NCBI RefSeq assembly: GCF_017355855.1
Contig: NZ_JAFEWD010000004.1
Location: 124,001-188,000 of the forward strand
Source of the DNA: Pedobacter sp. SYSU D00535
GTDB lineage: Bacteria; Bacteroidota; Bacteroidia; Sphingobacteriales; Sphingobacteriaceae
Length of the DNA stretch: 64,000 nucleotides
Direction of reading: 5' to 3'
Shown here: positions 10,265-18,800 of the stretch, one piece after another
Numbering within the stretch: the first letter of the stretch is position 1
Layout: the number at the start of each line of letters is the position of its first letter
The notes under the pieces: generated by a model
The model's input: only the letters and a program-made list of their open reading frames with translations
Told to the model about the DNA's origin: nothing
Database searches by the model: none
Position numbers and translations under genes: made by a program

Positions 10265-12609
10265 ATTTTTCTGTTCGTCTTTTCTCCGCTGCAAGTATAC
10301 TCTTTTTACTAGTTATTTTCTCTGGTTGCTCTGCTACAAGGTACCTGGAGGACGATCAGGCTTTGGTGAAAAAAGTACGCTTGGAGGGCATTGACAAGGA
10401 GTTTACAGAGCAGGCCTATTTGTATATCCAGCAGCAGGTACGCCCTAACTCACGCCTGAATCTGGCCTTGTATAATCTCTTTAATACTAAAAATGGCAGG
10501 TACCGAACAGATCGGATTAAAAACATCGGAGAAGCTCCGCACATACTTGACACGCCCCTGGTAGAGCTTTCTGCAAAAGAGATACAGAAATTCTTGTTTT
10601 ATAAGGGTTTTTTTAATGCCAAAGTTACCAGCAACATTGAAGTTCGAAAGAAGAAGGGCTTCATAACCTTTGTTGCGAACATGGGTCCTATGTTCACCAT
10701 TCGCGAATACACTTATGACATCGCCGATTCGGTTGTTAAAGAACTTTATGAACAAAACCGGTCCCAATTCACTCGCATAAGTAAAGGGATGCGGTTTGAT
10801 AACGACTCGCTAAAGAATGAAAGCCAGGAGATATTCTACCTTCTGAAAAAAAACGGCTATTATGATTATCTGCAGCAGTACGTTCGTTTTGAAACAGATA
10901 CCGGTTTAAGCGGGAATCAGGCTAATTTGAGGATGCTGCTTCAAAATCCTCCCAACAGAAACTCCCACCCGATTTACGCTATAAATAATACAAGTATTGT
11001 CATACGAGATAGCAATGGAAGGCTGACTAGCTCGGCTGACTCCGCTGTAGTAGACTCTCAGTACTTTTTCAAAGATTTTTCACTTCGATTCGATCCTGCC
11101 CCAGTAACTCGCTACGTTTTTATTGAGGAGGGGGAGAAATACAACATCGAGAGTACAGCCTTGACGTACGACCGACTGTATGATCTGAATGTCTTTAAAA
11201 CTATCAGGATCGATTATGAGAAGACAGGTGCAGACAGTCTTAAACTGAATGCGACGATAGACGTTGTTCCCCTCAAAAGGATGAGTAACAGAGTAGAGGG
11301 CGAGTATACTTTTAATTCCGGGCGGAACGGTTTCAACGTGGGGAACACCTATACGAACCGCAATTTATTTGGCGGAGCGGAACAGTTAGATATCCGATTC
11401 AGATACGGGATTCTTTTTAATACGGGGGCGACTACTGGATCAAGGGTGTTTAACCGGGATTTTCAAATTGGGGCCAACTTCATTATTCCTAAGCTTTTGT
11501 TGCCCTTTAACATTCCCCCACTCGGTAAAAACGGGGTGCCGCATACTACGTTTTCGAGCAGCTTGCAGCTTTTCGATCAGCCGAATGCTTTCTCCAACCG
11601 ACTTTTTGTTAACTCCATCACCTACAACTGGGTGGAAACAAGGTACCGGCTGCATAGTTTAACTCCTCTTAACATTGAATTTAGAGATGGACGCCTGGAC
11701 CCGGATACGAAACGAACTTTGTTGGATTCGGGCTACGTACTATATGTAAGAACTAATGACCGGCGGTTTTTCAACCTGGGAAGTATATATAACTACACCT
11801 TGAATGCAGCTCGCCTAAACAGCTATGAAAGCTTCTCGTATTTCCGAGGAGGGTTCGAGCTGGCTGGCAATACCGTTTCTTTGATTGCCAACGCTTTTAA
11901 TTTCCGCACAGATAGCTTGGGAAGTAGGACGTTTTTAGGCCTTCCATATCTTCAATACGCTAAGACGGACCTGGATTTCAGACTTTATCGTCACCTTGGC
12001 GGTGAACGCCAATTTATTGCTCGCTTTAATCCGGGTATTGTGATTCCTTTTGGTAATACTAATGCGGCTGAGCTCCCTTTCGAGAGGAACTTCTTTGCCG
12101 GAGGAAACACGGGTATCAGGGCCTGGCAGGCAAGAACACTGGGGCCTGGAAACTACAATCGATCGTTTTTGCCAGCTGAAGCTCGAAAAAACCTTGCCTT
12201 TCTGGATCAGTATGGGGAGATCAAATTAGTAACGAATCTAGAATACAGGTTTAAAATAGCTAATAGTTTTTTCGGTGCCAAACTCAAGGGAGCAACTTTC
12301 GCGGACGCAGGCAACGTGTGGAGGCTTAAGCCGATCAGTGAAGTGCCAGGCGGTGAACTGCGTTTTGATAGGTTATTTAAACAAATTGCCATTGGCGTAG
12401 GGGCGGGCCTTCGTTTCGACCTGGACTATTTTGTGTTTCGCTTCGACGCCGGAGTCAAAGTCAAAGATCCGCAGTTTCAAAATTCTGATCAGTGGGTGAT
12501 CAAACATCTTTTCAACGATAGAGAGTTTAAGGAGCAATATGAAAGAACGAATGGGCCAGATCAGTACCGCTTTGTTCAATATAACTTTGGAATTGGTCTC
12601 CCATTCTAA
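10255..12609 (+). CDS. BamA/TamA-family outer-membrane lipoprotein (surface antigen D15 barrel)
   Basis: A 784-aa Omp85-superfamily protein. Its signal peptide ends in a lipobox (VIFSGC), so it is probably a lipoprotein. The N-terminal half holds POTRA-like regions (KKVRLEGIDKEFTEQAYLYIQQQV, IRIDYEKTG) and the C-terminal half (from about 345) a beta-barrel, with motifs such as FFAGGNTGIRAWQARTLGPG and the terminal FNFGIGLPF-type strand (seen as QYNFGIGLPF). It likely inserts or moves substrates at the outer membrane. The only credible start is a TTG at 10255: an in-frame stop lies at 10243 and no ATG precedes the signal peptide. Confidence 0.88.
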   Translation: MKAYFSVRLFSAASILFLLVIFSGCSATRYLEDDQALVKKVRLEGIDKEFTEQAYLYIQQQVRPNSRLNLALYNLFNTKNGRYRTDRIKNIGEAPHILDTPLVELSAKEIQKFLFYKGFFNAKVTSNIEVRKKKGFITFVANMGPMFTIREYTYDIADSVVKELYEQNRSQFTRISKGMRFDNDSLKNESQEIFYLLKKNGYYDYLQQYVRFETDTGLSGNQANLRMLLQNPPNRNSHPIYAINNTSIVIRDSNGRLTSSADSAVVDSQYFFKDFSLRFDPAPVTRYVFIEEGEKYNIESTALTYDRLYDLNVFKTIRIDYEKTGADSLKLNATIDVVPLKRMSNRVEGEYTFNSGRNGFNVGNTYTNRNLFGGAEQLDIRFRYGILFNTGATTGSRVFNRDFQIGANFIIPKLLLPFNIPPLGKNGVPHTTFSSSLQLFDQPNAFSNRLFVNSITYNWVETRYRLHSLTPLNIEFRDGRLDPDTKRTLLDSGYVLYVRTNDRRFFNLGSIYNYTLNAARLNSYESFSYFRGGFELAGNTVSLIANAFNFRTDSLGSRTFLGLPYLQYAKTDLDFRLYRHLGGERQFIARFNPGIVIPFGNTNAAELPFERNFFAGGNTGIRAWQARTLGPGNYNRSFLPAEARKNLAFLDQYGEIKLVTNLEYRFKIANSFFGAKLKGATFADAGNVWRLKPISEVPGGELRFDRLFKQIAIGVGAGLRFDLDYFVFRFDAGVKVKDPQFQNSDQWVIKHLFNDREFKEQYERTNGPDQYRFVQYNFGIGLPF

Positions 12610-13139
12610 GGCATAAAAGACTTTAGCGCTTCAATAATAGTGTCGAGATAGCTAGAAATACTAAGTCCCTTGCTGGTGCTAAAGTAAAATAGACCGATTA
12701 AGATAGCCGCTACGAAAAGTAGAAACCTCTTGAAAATACTTGCAATGACGACAAGTGCAAGAGGGATAAGCAAAAGGAGTTTCAAACTGACTTTTATTGG
12801 ATTAAGTCCCTCATTTTTTTTGATCACGTAATACAACTTCACACTGCTTGTGCTATCATTTCGGTGTTTGAGGTAGACAAAAGTTGACTTATCTATTTGC
12901 TGAGGGGGAACTGCAACACCGTCACGGAAGAGTAGTTCTTGTTTAAAGCCATTAATTGTAAAGGTAAAAGTACCGTCAATTTCTTCCAGTGGCGTTTCAT
13001 TCTCGTCGGCTGCTATTATGGCAAGCTTGTCGTTCTTGGTCAAGCTTTCCTTAACGATAAAGTTCTTTATTAGAACAGGTTGTGCCATCACGCTGATAGT
13101 CAATCCCAGAAAGAAAAGAAAGATCGAGATTTTAAGCAT
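12606..13139 (-). CDS. Hypothetical exported/membrane protein
   Basis: 177 aa with no family I recognise. An N-terminal signal peptide ends near VMAQ (about 20). A soluble beta-rich segment follows (DGTFTFTINGFKQELLFRDGVAV), then two close hydrophobic segments (about 116-135 and 139-155), and a short tail. The gene converges on the BamA-like gene with a 4-bp stop overlap (12606-12609), so it may be unrelated in function. Confidence 0.6.
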   Translation of the reverse strand: MLKISIFLFFLGLTISVMAQPVLIKNFIVKESLTKNDKLAIIAADENETPLEEIDGTFTFTINGFKQELLFRDGVAVPPQQIDKSTFVYLKHRNDSTSSVKLYYVIKKNEGLNPIKVSLKLLLLIPLALVVIASIFKRFLLFVAAILIGLFYFSTSKGLSISSYLDTIIEALKSFMP

Positions 13140-13191
13140 TCCGTTACGCTGTAGAGAGTAAAAATAGCTTAAAAAGAGGATAGTTGATGAT

Positions 13192-13222
13192 AAAAAAAAT
13201 CCGCCCGGAGGCGGATTTTTTA
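13192..13222 (-). terminator. Terminator after the PorT-like barrel gene
   Basis: The stem ATCCGCC / GGCGGAT (13199-13205 / 13210-13216) has a CGGA tetraloop, with A-run and T-run on opposite sides. It ends minus-strand transcription from the gene at 13260 before the next minus gene begins at 13139. Confidence 0.85.
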
Positions 13223-13259
13223 TAGGTAGATGAGTTGAGAAATGATTAATGTTTAGCCT

Positions 13260-13952
13260 TTAAAAAGAGTATCCAAGGGAGAATGACCATACTCGCTGAG
13301 TCAATTTTCCTTCGCCACCTTCCCCATTAGGACGAAGGTCATTTAAGCCAAGTCCGTATTGTGCACCAACTAGCCATCCGCTACCTAATCTCACGCCTCC
13401 CATGAAGTTAACTCCTAGGTCTAGCGATTTCAAATTACCAGTAGCTAAACTACCACCTTGTTCGTCGCCAAATTTAATTTTCTGACTGGTATCGGTGCCA
13501 TTGTTAGTATCTGTTACTCTTTCACCCGATACACCAAGCGCTGCATACGGGCCTGCTCCTAAGAAAATGTTGCTACCGGTGGCACCCAAAGGAATTTTAC
13601 CAACTAAGTTTACTGGTACTTCAATCCACATAGTGTTGTCTTTTATCTCAGCATCGCCGATTTGCCCTACTTCCCCTCCTTTACCTTCTAATCCAATTCC
13701 TGGCTGAATAGAAAACATTGCGCCGACAGGAAGGTCGACGAAAGCACGAACGTGGAAGTTTGTAGTTGTTTTAGTTTCGGGATTTTCTGCGTCCTCCGCA
13801 TGAAAGCTGTATTTGGGCAAGTTAACGCCTACTTTTAGACCCCAAGATGGACCAGTTGTAGTTGTTGTAGTTGTTGTTTGTGCGAATGCAGATGATCCTG
13901 CCATCAGGAACCCTACTGCTAGTAAAGCTATTTTTTTCATAGTAATTTTCAT
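13260..13952 (-). CDS. PorT-like outer-membrane beta-barrel protein
   Basis: 230 aa with a signal peptide (cleaved after SSAFAQ), a threonine run (TTTTTTTT), and alternating beta strands ending in an aromatic C-terminus (WSFSLGYSF), as expected for an outer-membrane barrel. Repeated GxxxGL and GLEGKGGEVG segments fit the outer-membrane beta-barrel family seen in Bacteroidota. Function unknown. Start at ATG 13952 or a second ATG at 13940 (MKKIALLAVG); the second gives the more usual signal peptide. Monocistronic, with its own terminator. Confidence 0.75.
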   Translation of the reverse strand: MKITMKKIALLAVGFLMAGSSAFAQTTTTTTTTGPSWGLKVGVNLPKYSFHAEDAENPETKTTTNFHVRAFVDLPVGAMFSIQPGIGLEGKGGEVGQIGDAEIKDNTMWIEVPVNLVGKIPLGATGSNIFLGAGPYAALGVSGERVTDTNNGTDTSQKIKFGDEQGGSLATGNLKSLDLGVNFMGGVRLGSGWLVGAQYGLGLNDLRPNGEGGEGKLTQRVWSFSLGYSF

Positions 13953-14306
13953 TTTTGTTAATTTTCAGTGTGTTTGTACTCCAGACATTCAATTTGTAGG
14001 CCAATAAACCGTATGAAATGGCAAGAGGCTAAAAACGAGTTGGTTAATAGGTCAGTAAGTAGTTCCTGAGTGCTTGGCAGCAGAAACGGAGCTAATTTTT
14101 GTACCAGAAAAAGTACAAAAATGTACTTTAAAGTTTATAATTGATGAATTGAAGAACTTTAGTCGAAGTTAAGCTCCTTGTTATCTTCAATTAAATAAAT
14201 CAAACTTTCTAATCATAATTGCTTTCTAACAAAGCTTGCCATAACTTTAATGTTGTAAAACGCGTATACCTCAGTTCTTTTTTACTCTACAGCTGCTACA
14301 TTCCTA
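13953..14306. other. Intergenic region between divergent genes
   Basis: 354 bp, AT-rich, no credible ORF. It must hold the promoters of the barrel gene (-) and the first glycosyltransferase (+), but no clear TAnnTTTG box is seen in either direction. The only structured element is the inverted repeat at 14110-14129. Confidence 0.6.
14110..14129. promoter_or_regulatory. Possible operator: inverted repeat AAAGTAC-N6-GTACTTT
   Basis: A perfect 7-bp inverted repeat separated by AAAAAT, lying 158 bp from one start and 178 bp from the other. The size and spacing suit a dimeric regulator site; no regulator is identified. Confidence 0.3.
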
Positions 14307-15092
14307 ATGGTCAAATTTAGCTACCCTAATGTTAGTTTGTTAATTACCCATTATAACAGGAGTGCCTCACTGCATCGCCTTCTTACTGCTTTTCAGCGAC
14401 TAGGTTTTGAGTTTGGGGAGATAGTTGTGTCTGATGATGGAAGTAATAAAGCTCACTTGAGCAGGATCTGTGCGATGCAGGAGAGGTTTCAGTTTAAGCT
14501 AGTTACTACTCCTGTTAACCTGGGCCTGGGAAACAATCTAAATAAAGGACAAGACGCTGTGACCAAGCCTTTCACCCTTTACGTGCAAGAAGATTTTATT
14601 CCTTTCGAGGCTTTTAGAGATGAGTTTCCTAATGCCTTACAATTTATGCAAAAGGATGCTGACCTCGATATTATTAGGTTTTATGCTTATTTTAGGTACC
14701 CGTATACCAGACCTTACGGTAAAGGGTTCTCTGAAATGATTTTTAAGCTAAATCTTTGGTATATAGATCATTTAAAATTCTATTTTTATAGCGATCATCC
14801 GCATCTGCGGAGAAGTAACTTTTTCCAGAAGTTTGGAAGGTATCCGGAAGGATTAAAAGGGGATTTAACGGAATTTTCAATGTGCTTGTCTTTCGTAAAA
14901 CATGGGGCAAAAGGGCTGTTTTACGATAAGTTCCGTGATCTATTTGATCAGGTGAATTACGATGAAGAGCCAAGTACGATGAGAAGAAGTCGTTGGAAGC
15001 AGCAAAATACCTTTCCAATTTTTGTCTTAAGGGCCTTGTATCAAAAGTATAGACTAGTTAAAAATACAGTACAATTTCTTTTACTAAAGTAA
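14307..15092 (+). CDS. Family 2-like glycosyltransferase (first of tandem pair)
   Basis: 261 aa with a GT-A-like N-terminal nucleotide-binding half: LLITHYNRSASLHRLL near the start, DDGS at about 45-48, and TPVNLGLGNNLNKGQ. LYVQEDF probably provides the acidic metal/acceptor-site residues. The C-terminal half holds the conserved block YFYSDHPHLRRSNFF and PSTMRRS. No membrane segments. It probably adds a sugar during surface polysaccharide synthesis; donor and acceptor unknown. The ATG at 14307 directly precedes the first beta strand. It is followed after 1 nt by a clear paralogue. Confidence 0.82.
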   Translation: MVKFSYPNVSLLITHYNRSASLHRLLTAFQRLGFEFGEIVVSDDGSNKAHLSRICAMQERFQFKLVTTPVNLGLGNNLNKGQDAVTKPFTLYVQEDFIPFEAFRDEFPNALQFMQKDADLDIIRFYAYFRYPYTRPYGKGFSEMIFKLNLWYIDHLKFYFYSDHPHLRRSNFFQKFGRYPEGLKGDLTEFSMCLSFVKHGAKGLFYDKFRDLFDQVNYDEEPSTMRRSRWKQQNTFPIFVLRALYQKYRLVKNTVQFLLLK

Positions 15093-15093
15093 A

Positions 15094-15873
15094 ATGGAAG
15101 AAGTTTATTTTAAGGGGGTTACGTTATTAATCACTCATTATAATCGCAGTAATTCTCTGGAACGTTTGCTGTCAGTCTTCAAAGAAGGAGGTTTTTTATT
15201 TGAGGATATTGTTGTCTCTGATGACGGAAGTAAAGTTGAACACCAGCAGAAGTTGCAGGAGATCCAAGAGAAGTACCAGTTTCGTTTAATAACGACACCG
15301 CAAAACAGGGGCCTGGGAAATAATCTTAACAAAGGGCAGCAAGCAGTAATTACGCCGCTTACCTTATACGTGCAGGAAGACTTTGTCCCCTTGCCGCCAT
15401 TTAAAGAAAAGTTAAAGGATGCCTTGTATTTTTTGGAGGAGCAGAGTGACCTTGATATGGTTAGGTTTTACGCCTATTTCAAGTACCCGTTCCTTAAACC
15501 GTTTAAAAACGGTTTTTCTGAAATGGTGTTTAGTCCCTGGCCCTGGTACTGGGGGTATCGAAAATACTATTTCTACAGCGATCATCCGCACCTGCGAAGA
15601 AGCAACTTTTTGGATAAATTCGGAAAATATCCAGAAGGTATTAAAGGTGACGCAACTGAATATCACATGATGTTTTCAGTGCTTCAGAAAAAGCCTAAAG
15701 CTTTGTATTACAATGATTTTAAAGGATTATTCGATCAAAGCAATTCAGCGGCAGAGCCGAGTACGATGAAAAGGAATTATTGGAGAGAAGCGGGAAATCC
15801 GCTTGTTACTGCTATGCGGCATCTATATCGTCACATAAAGTTCAATTTCGATTATCACTTTAGAAAGTGGTAA
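15094..15873 (+). CDS. Family 2-like glycosyltransferase (second of tandem pair)
   Basis: 259 aa, paralogous to the preceding gene along its whole length: LLITHYNRSNSLERLL, DDGS, TPQNRGLGNNLNKGQ, LYVQEDF, FYSDHPHLRRSNF, KYPEGIKGD and PSTMKR occur in the same order. The previous stop (15090-15092) is one base from this ATG, so the pair is co-translated. Divergence is greatest around the acceptor-side segment (PWPWYWGYRKYY versus LNLWYIDHLKFY), hinting at different acceptors. A terminator follows. Confidence 0.82.
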   Translation: MEEVYFKGVTLLITHYNRSNSLERLLSVFKEGGFLFEDIVVSDDGSKVEHQQKLQEIQEKYQFRLITTPQNRGLGNNLNKGQQAVITPLTLYVQEDFVPLPPFKEKLKDALYFLEEQSDLDMVRFYAYFKYPFLKPFKNGFSEMVFSPWPWYWGYRKYYFYSDHPHLRRSNFLDKFGKYPEGIKGDATEYHMMFSVLQKKPKALYYNDFKGLFDQSNSAAEPSTMKRNYWREAGNPLVTAMRHLYRHIKFNFDYHFRKW

Positions 15874-15881
15874 TGGTGAGG

Positions 15882-15933
15882 AGAAGACATAAAAAAAGAG
15901 AAAGGAAGTCCTTTCTCTTTTTTTATGTCTTCT
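15882..15933. terminator. Bidirectional terminator, 25-bp perfect inverted repeat
   Basis: A 25-bp perfect palindromic stem with a 2-base centre (15882-15906 / 15909-15933) contains A7 on one side and T7 on the other. It lies between convergent genes and serves both. Confidence 0.9.
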
Positions 15934-15943
15934 ATTTCATCAA

Positions 15944-16678
15944 CTAAGAACGTTTTAAAATCTTACTTTTAAACACCGAACCCGTGATTTCTACAATTGC
16001 TGACAATGCAGCAAGACCTTCCTGACCTAAAGAACGTGGTTGAAATACTTTGTCATAAAACTTTTCATCCCAAGGCTTGGTAAAAAACTCCCGATAATAG
16101 GAGCTATCCGGGTTCACTAAAATCTCAATATTATCTTTCCATTCATGACGAAGGGTGAATAAGTCGGGCTGCGTGCGCTCGATAATCTTATATCCGACGG
16201 ATATTTTGGGAAGATAGTAAAGAAACAAATCTCCAAAATCATATTGGGGTCGGAAGTCTATCTTCTCTTTCTCATACAACACGATTTTATTATCAATTTC
16301 CTGTAGTACCCATTTATGAGATTCCTTTGGAGCTAAAAACTCTCCTAAAAGCGAGGGCGTCTCAATATAACCTCTTGGTGCAACTCTCGATTGTTCTGCC
16401 ACAAACTGCTCTGGGTTTTCTACATGTTCAAGTACGTGACAACAAATAACGTAGTCAAATTCCTTGTCTTTAAAGGGGAGATGCTCGCCATCAGCGTGGA
16501 TAAACTCCTGGTTATGAAGAACCCTAATGTCCCGTCCCCGATGCGTGTTATCATTAATGTACTTGTCTACAACTACATTCGCTCTCGGATGCGGGTTGTG
16601 TCCTCCTCCAATATCCAGAACTCTAAATTCTTTTCTGATCGAAAGGTCTTTCCGCGAAGCCGGTTTTCTTACTTTCAT
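15944..16678 (-). CDS. Class I SAM-dependent methyltransferase (type 11)
   Basis: 244 aa. SAM-binding motif I is VLDIGGGHN (about 20-28); post-motif region DGEHLPFKDKEFDYVICCHV is followed by LEHVENPE. Some such enzymes in polysaccharide loci methylate sugars or cap chains, but the substrate here is unknown. It lies 15 nt after the glycosyltransferase on the same strand, in the acyltransferase-glycosyltransferase-methyltransferase group. Confidence 0.82.
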   Translation of the reverse strand: MKVRKPASRKDLSIRKEFRVLDIGGGHNPHPRANVVVDKYINDNTHRGRDIRVLHNQEFIHADGEHLPFKDKEFDYVICCHVLEHVENPEQFVAEQSRVAPRGYIETPSLLGEFLAPKESHKWVLQEIDNKIVLYEKEKIDFRPQYDFGDLFLYYLPKISVGYKIIERTQPDLFTLRHEWKDNIEILVNPDSSYYREFFTKPWDEKFYDKVFQPRSLGQEGLAALSAIVEITGSVFKSKILKRS

Positions 16679-16693
16679 ATGGGTATAATAAAA

Positions 16694-17893
16694 TCAGTTA
16701 TAATTGATGTCTAATAGTGATAAAAAGTCTTGCGCCCGTTTGTCCCAAGTGTTCTTTGCAGCTACTGCCAGACGCTTTTCTACTTTTACTACAGTTTCTG
16801 TATTAATTGCCTCTTTAATAGCTTGTTCAAATGAATCCGTATCAGGGCAGTAAGCTACTGTACCTTCAGTCCAGCTCTCCAGATCCGGGTTAAAATTTGA
16901 CGCGACAACCGGTTTCCCAGCTCCCAGATATTCAAAAAGTTTCAGAGGGAAAATAGTAGCACTAACTTCATCCGTTTTAAAAGGGATAAGAGCTACGTCT
17001 ATGCCTTTGTATATCGAGGGTAAGTCCTGGTAGGGCACTTTTCCAACCATATGCACGTTGTCTGAATTGACGAACCATTGAGGGAGAAAGGTTTCATCAA
17101 CAGGCCCTACAAAAACAAAGGATTTGTCCGGGTTTTTCTCAATAGCTGGTTTTAGTAGGTCGAAATCAATTCGTCGTTCAATATTGCCCACATAGCCAAT
17201 GATTGGCTTTTTAATTTCTTTGATGCTCGGATGAATGATCAGATCTTCTGCAAGTGCTTTTTGACTATGGCTGACATCGGCCGCATTGGGAATAAAAAAT
17301 GTCTTTTTGTTATGCTTTTTGTTTACCTCAAAGAGATGTTTGCTCGTACAGATAACCAGGTTGCTTTCTTCTAATAATTGCTTCTCCGAGACATAACCGT
17401 GCTTCATGTCGTAAGGCACAATTATGGGGTCAACAGAATGGTACACCGTTAGTTTCGGCTTTATTAATTGGGCAATGCCAGGGTAGTGGAAGTTAAATGA
17501 ATTGATATAGACGAAGTCTTCTATCCCTCGCATTTTAAGTACTTTTCTTATTCTGTTGGCGATAATCGACTCGTTAATCTTCAGAATCTTGCGGTATAGA
17601 GCACCTTCAGGGAGGAAGTTTATAGAAAGAACCGGCGGCGTTATTAATATGTCGAGATTGGGAAGATCCGTTTTGATGATTCCAGTAGCATTCCATGTAA
17701 AATGAGGCTTGCGAACTTTGTATTGCTCCGTGTTTCTCAGGCTAACGCAATCGTTAATAGTGAAGGGGTATTCAACGTAGAGAACTTTGTGTTCTTTAGC
17801 AAACAAGCGGGCAAGGGTAAATATCGTAGAAGGGTATTCGCCGTCAAACTTTCCGGAGCCGAGAATTACAATATTTTTCGGAGAGCTTGCCAT
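16694..17893 (-). CDS. Glycosyltransferase (GT-B, family 1/4-like)
   Basis: 399 aa. The N-terminal Rossmann half begins NIVILGSGKFDGEYPSTIF; the C-terminal half has GYVGNIERRIDFDLLK, VGKVPYQDLPSIYKGIDVALIPF and KLFEYLGAGKPVVAS, the donor-binding E-x7-E-like region of GT4 enzymes. The ATG at 17893 is chosen over a GTG at 17911: it overlaps the upstream stop as TAATG, the usual arrangement of translational coupling to the acyltransferase gene. Likely a cytoplasmic sugar transferase in polysaccharide assembly. Confidence 0.85.
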   Translation of the reverse strand: MASSPKNIVILGSGKFDGEYPSTIFTLARLFAKEHKVLYVEYPFTINDCVSLRNTEQYKVRKPHFTWNATGIIKTDLPNLDILITPPVLSINFLPEGALYRKILKINESIIANRIRKVLKMRGIEDFVYINSFNFHYPGIAQLIKPKLTVYHSVDPIIVPYDMKHGYVSEKQLLEESNLVICTSKHLFEVNKKHNKKTFFIPNAADVSHSQKALAEDLIIHPSIKEIKKPIIGYVGNIERRIDFDLLKPAIEKNPDKSFVFVGPVDETFLPQWFVNSDNVHMVGKVPYQDLPSIYKGIDVALIPFKTDEVSATIFPLKLFEYLGAGKPVVASNFNPDLESWTEGTVAYCPDTDSFEQAIKEAINTETVVKVEKRLAVAAKNTWDKRAQDFLSLLDINYN

Positions 17894-18510
17894 TATACTA
17901 ATTTCTCCCACTGTTTAGATTCGAAATTGTACTTTTTAATTATGCGGGCCGGGTTTCCAACGGCTACCGAATATTCAGGCACATCTTTGGTTACAACGCT
18001 TCCTGCTCCAATTACAGAATGTTTGCCGACGGAGGTACCAGCGGTGATAACACTGTTAGCGCCAATCCAAACATTATCTGCGATGTGTATGGGAGAGGTA
18101 ACTACTTTCTGCTCGCTAGGGGGTATGCTAATATCTTCATAGGCATGGTTAAGGCCTGAGACCACAATGTTTTGTGCAAACATAACATTGTTCCCGATGG
18201 TCACCGGACCAATTATTACATTTCCAATTCCAATAATGGTTTTGTCGCCTATTAAAACGTCTCCTACGCCGTTATTTATCGTTGCAAAGTCCTCTATTGC
18301 CGAACAGGATCCAAGAGAAAAAGAGTTGAAAGGGAAGACATCCAGGCGGGTATTTCTGCGAATGATTGAGGAGCGGCCGCGGCTATGTTTGAACGGGTTG
18401 AGCAGAACTTTTACCCACAATCTCGGACGATGCTCGTTCCTAGGCATTAACAAACGTAGTGCAAGCTTTTTAAGTGTCGGATGTGATTTAAGACTTTCTA
18501 CTAAACTCAT
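17893..18510 (-). CDS. Left-handed beta-helix acyltransferase (sugar O-acetyltransferase-like)
   Basis: 205 aa with hexapeptide repeats (VLIGDKTIIGIGNVIIGPVT, IADNVWIGANSVITAG, KHSVIGAGSVVTKDV) and the family ending VGNPARIIKKY. A catalytic-type histidine is present in GLNHAYED. It probably acetylates a sugar of the polysaccharide. First gene of a three-gene minus-strand group; its stop shares a base with the next gene's ATG. Confidence 0.88.
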   Translation of the reverse strand: MSLVESLKSHPTLKKLALRLLMPRNEHRPRLWVKVLLNPFKHSRGRSSIIRRNTRLDVFPFNSFSLGSCSAIEDFATINNGVGDVLIGDKTIIGIGNVIIGPVTIGNNVMFAQNIVVSGLNHAYEDISIPPSEQKVVTSPIHIADNVWIGANSVITAGTSVGKHSVIGAGSVVTKDVPEYSVAVGNPARIIKKYNFESKQWEKLV

Positions 18511-18800
18511 GGTTACAATTAAGAGAACATACTTCTAAAGCGTTTGTCTAATCCCAATTACAGGTACCGGCGGTAGCACTTGTTTTGTTGATGCATCTTG
18601 TTAAGCTATTCTTTCTCATGCTTTTACATTCACAGTAAGCTTGGCAATGCAGGTTATACGGTGATGGAAGATGTATTGTTACTAGTTAAAATTAATTTCT
18701 GGTTAAATCAGCTCTTCTGTTTTTAACTTTCAGGCAGTGTTAGCAGCGAACGATTCAGCTATCGCCTCTTGAATTACTTGTTTTATCAGTGCTGCTAGTC
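18511..18800. other. Intergenic region within the polysaccharide locus
   Basis: 290 bp without an ORF or recognisable RNA. It separates the end of the polymerase gene from the start of the acyltransferase group. No obvious terminator or TAnnTTTG box was found. Confidence 0.5.
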
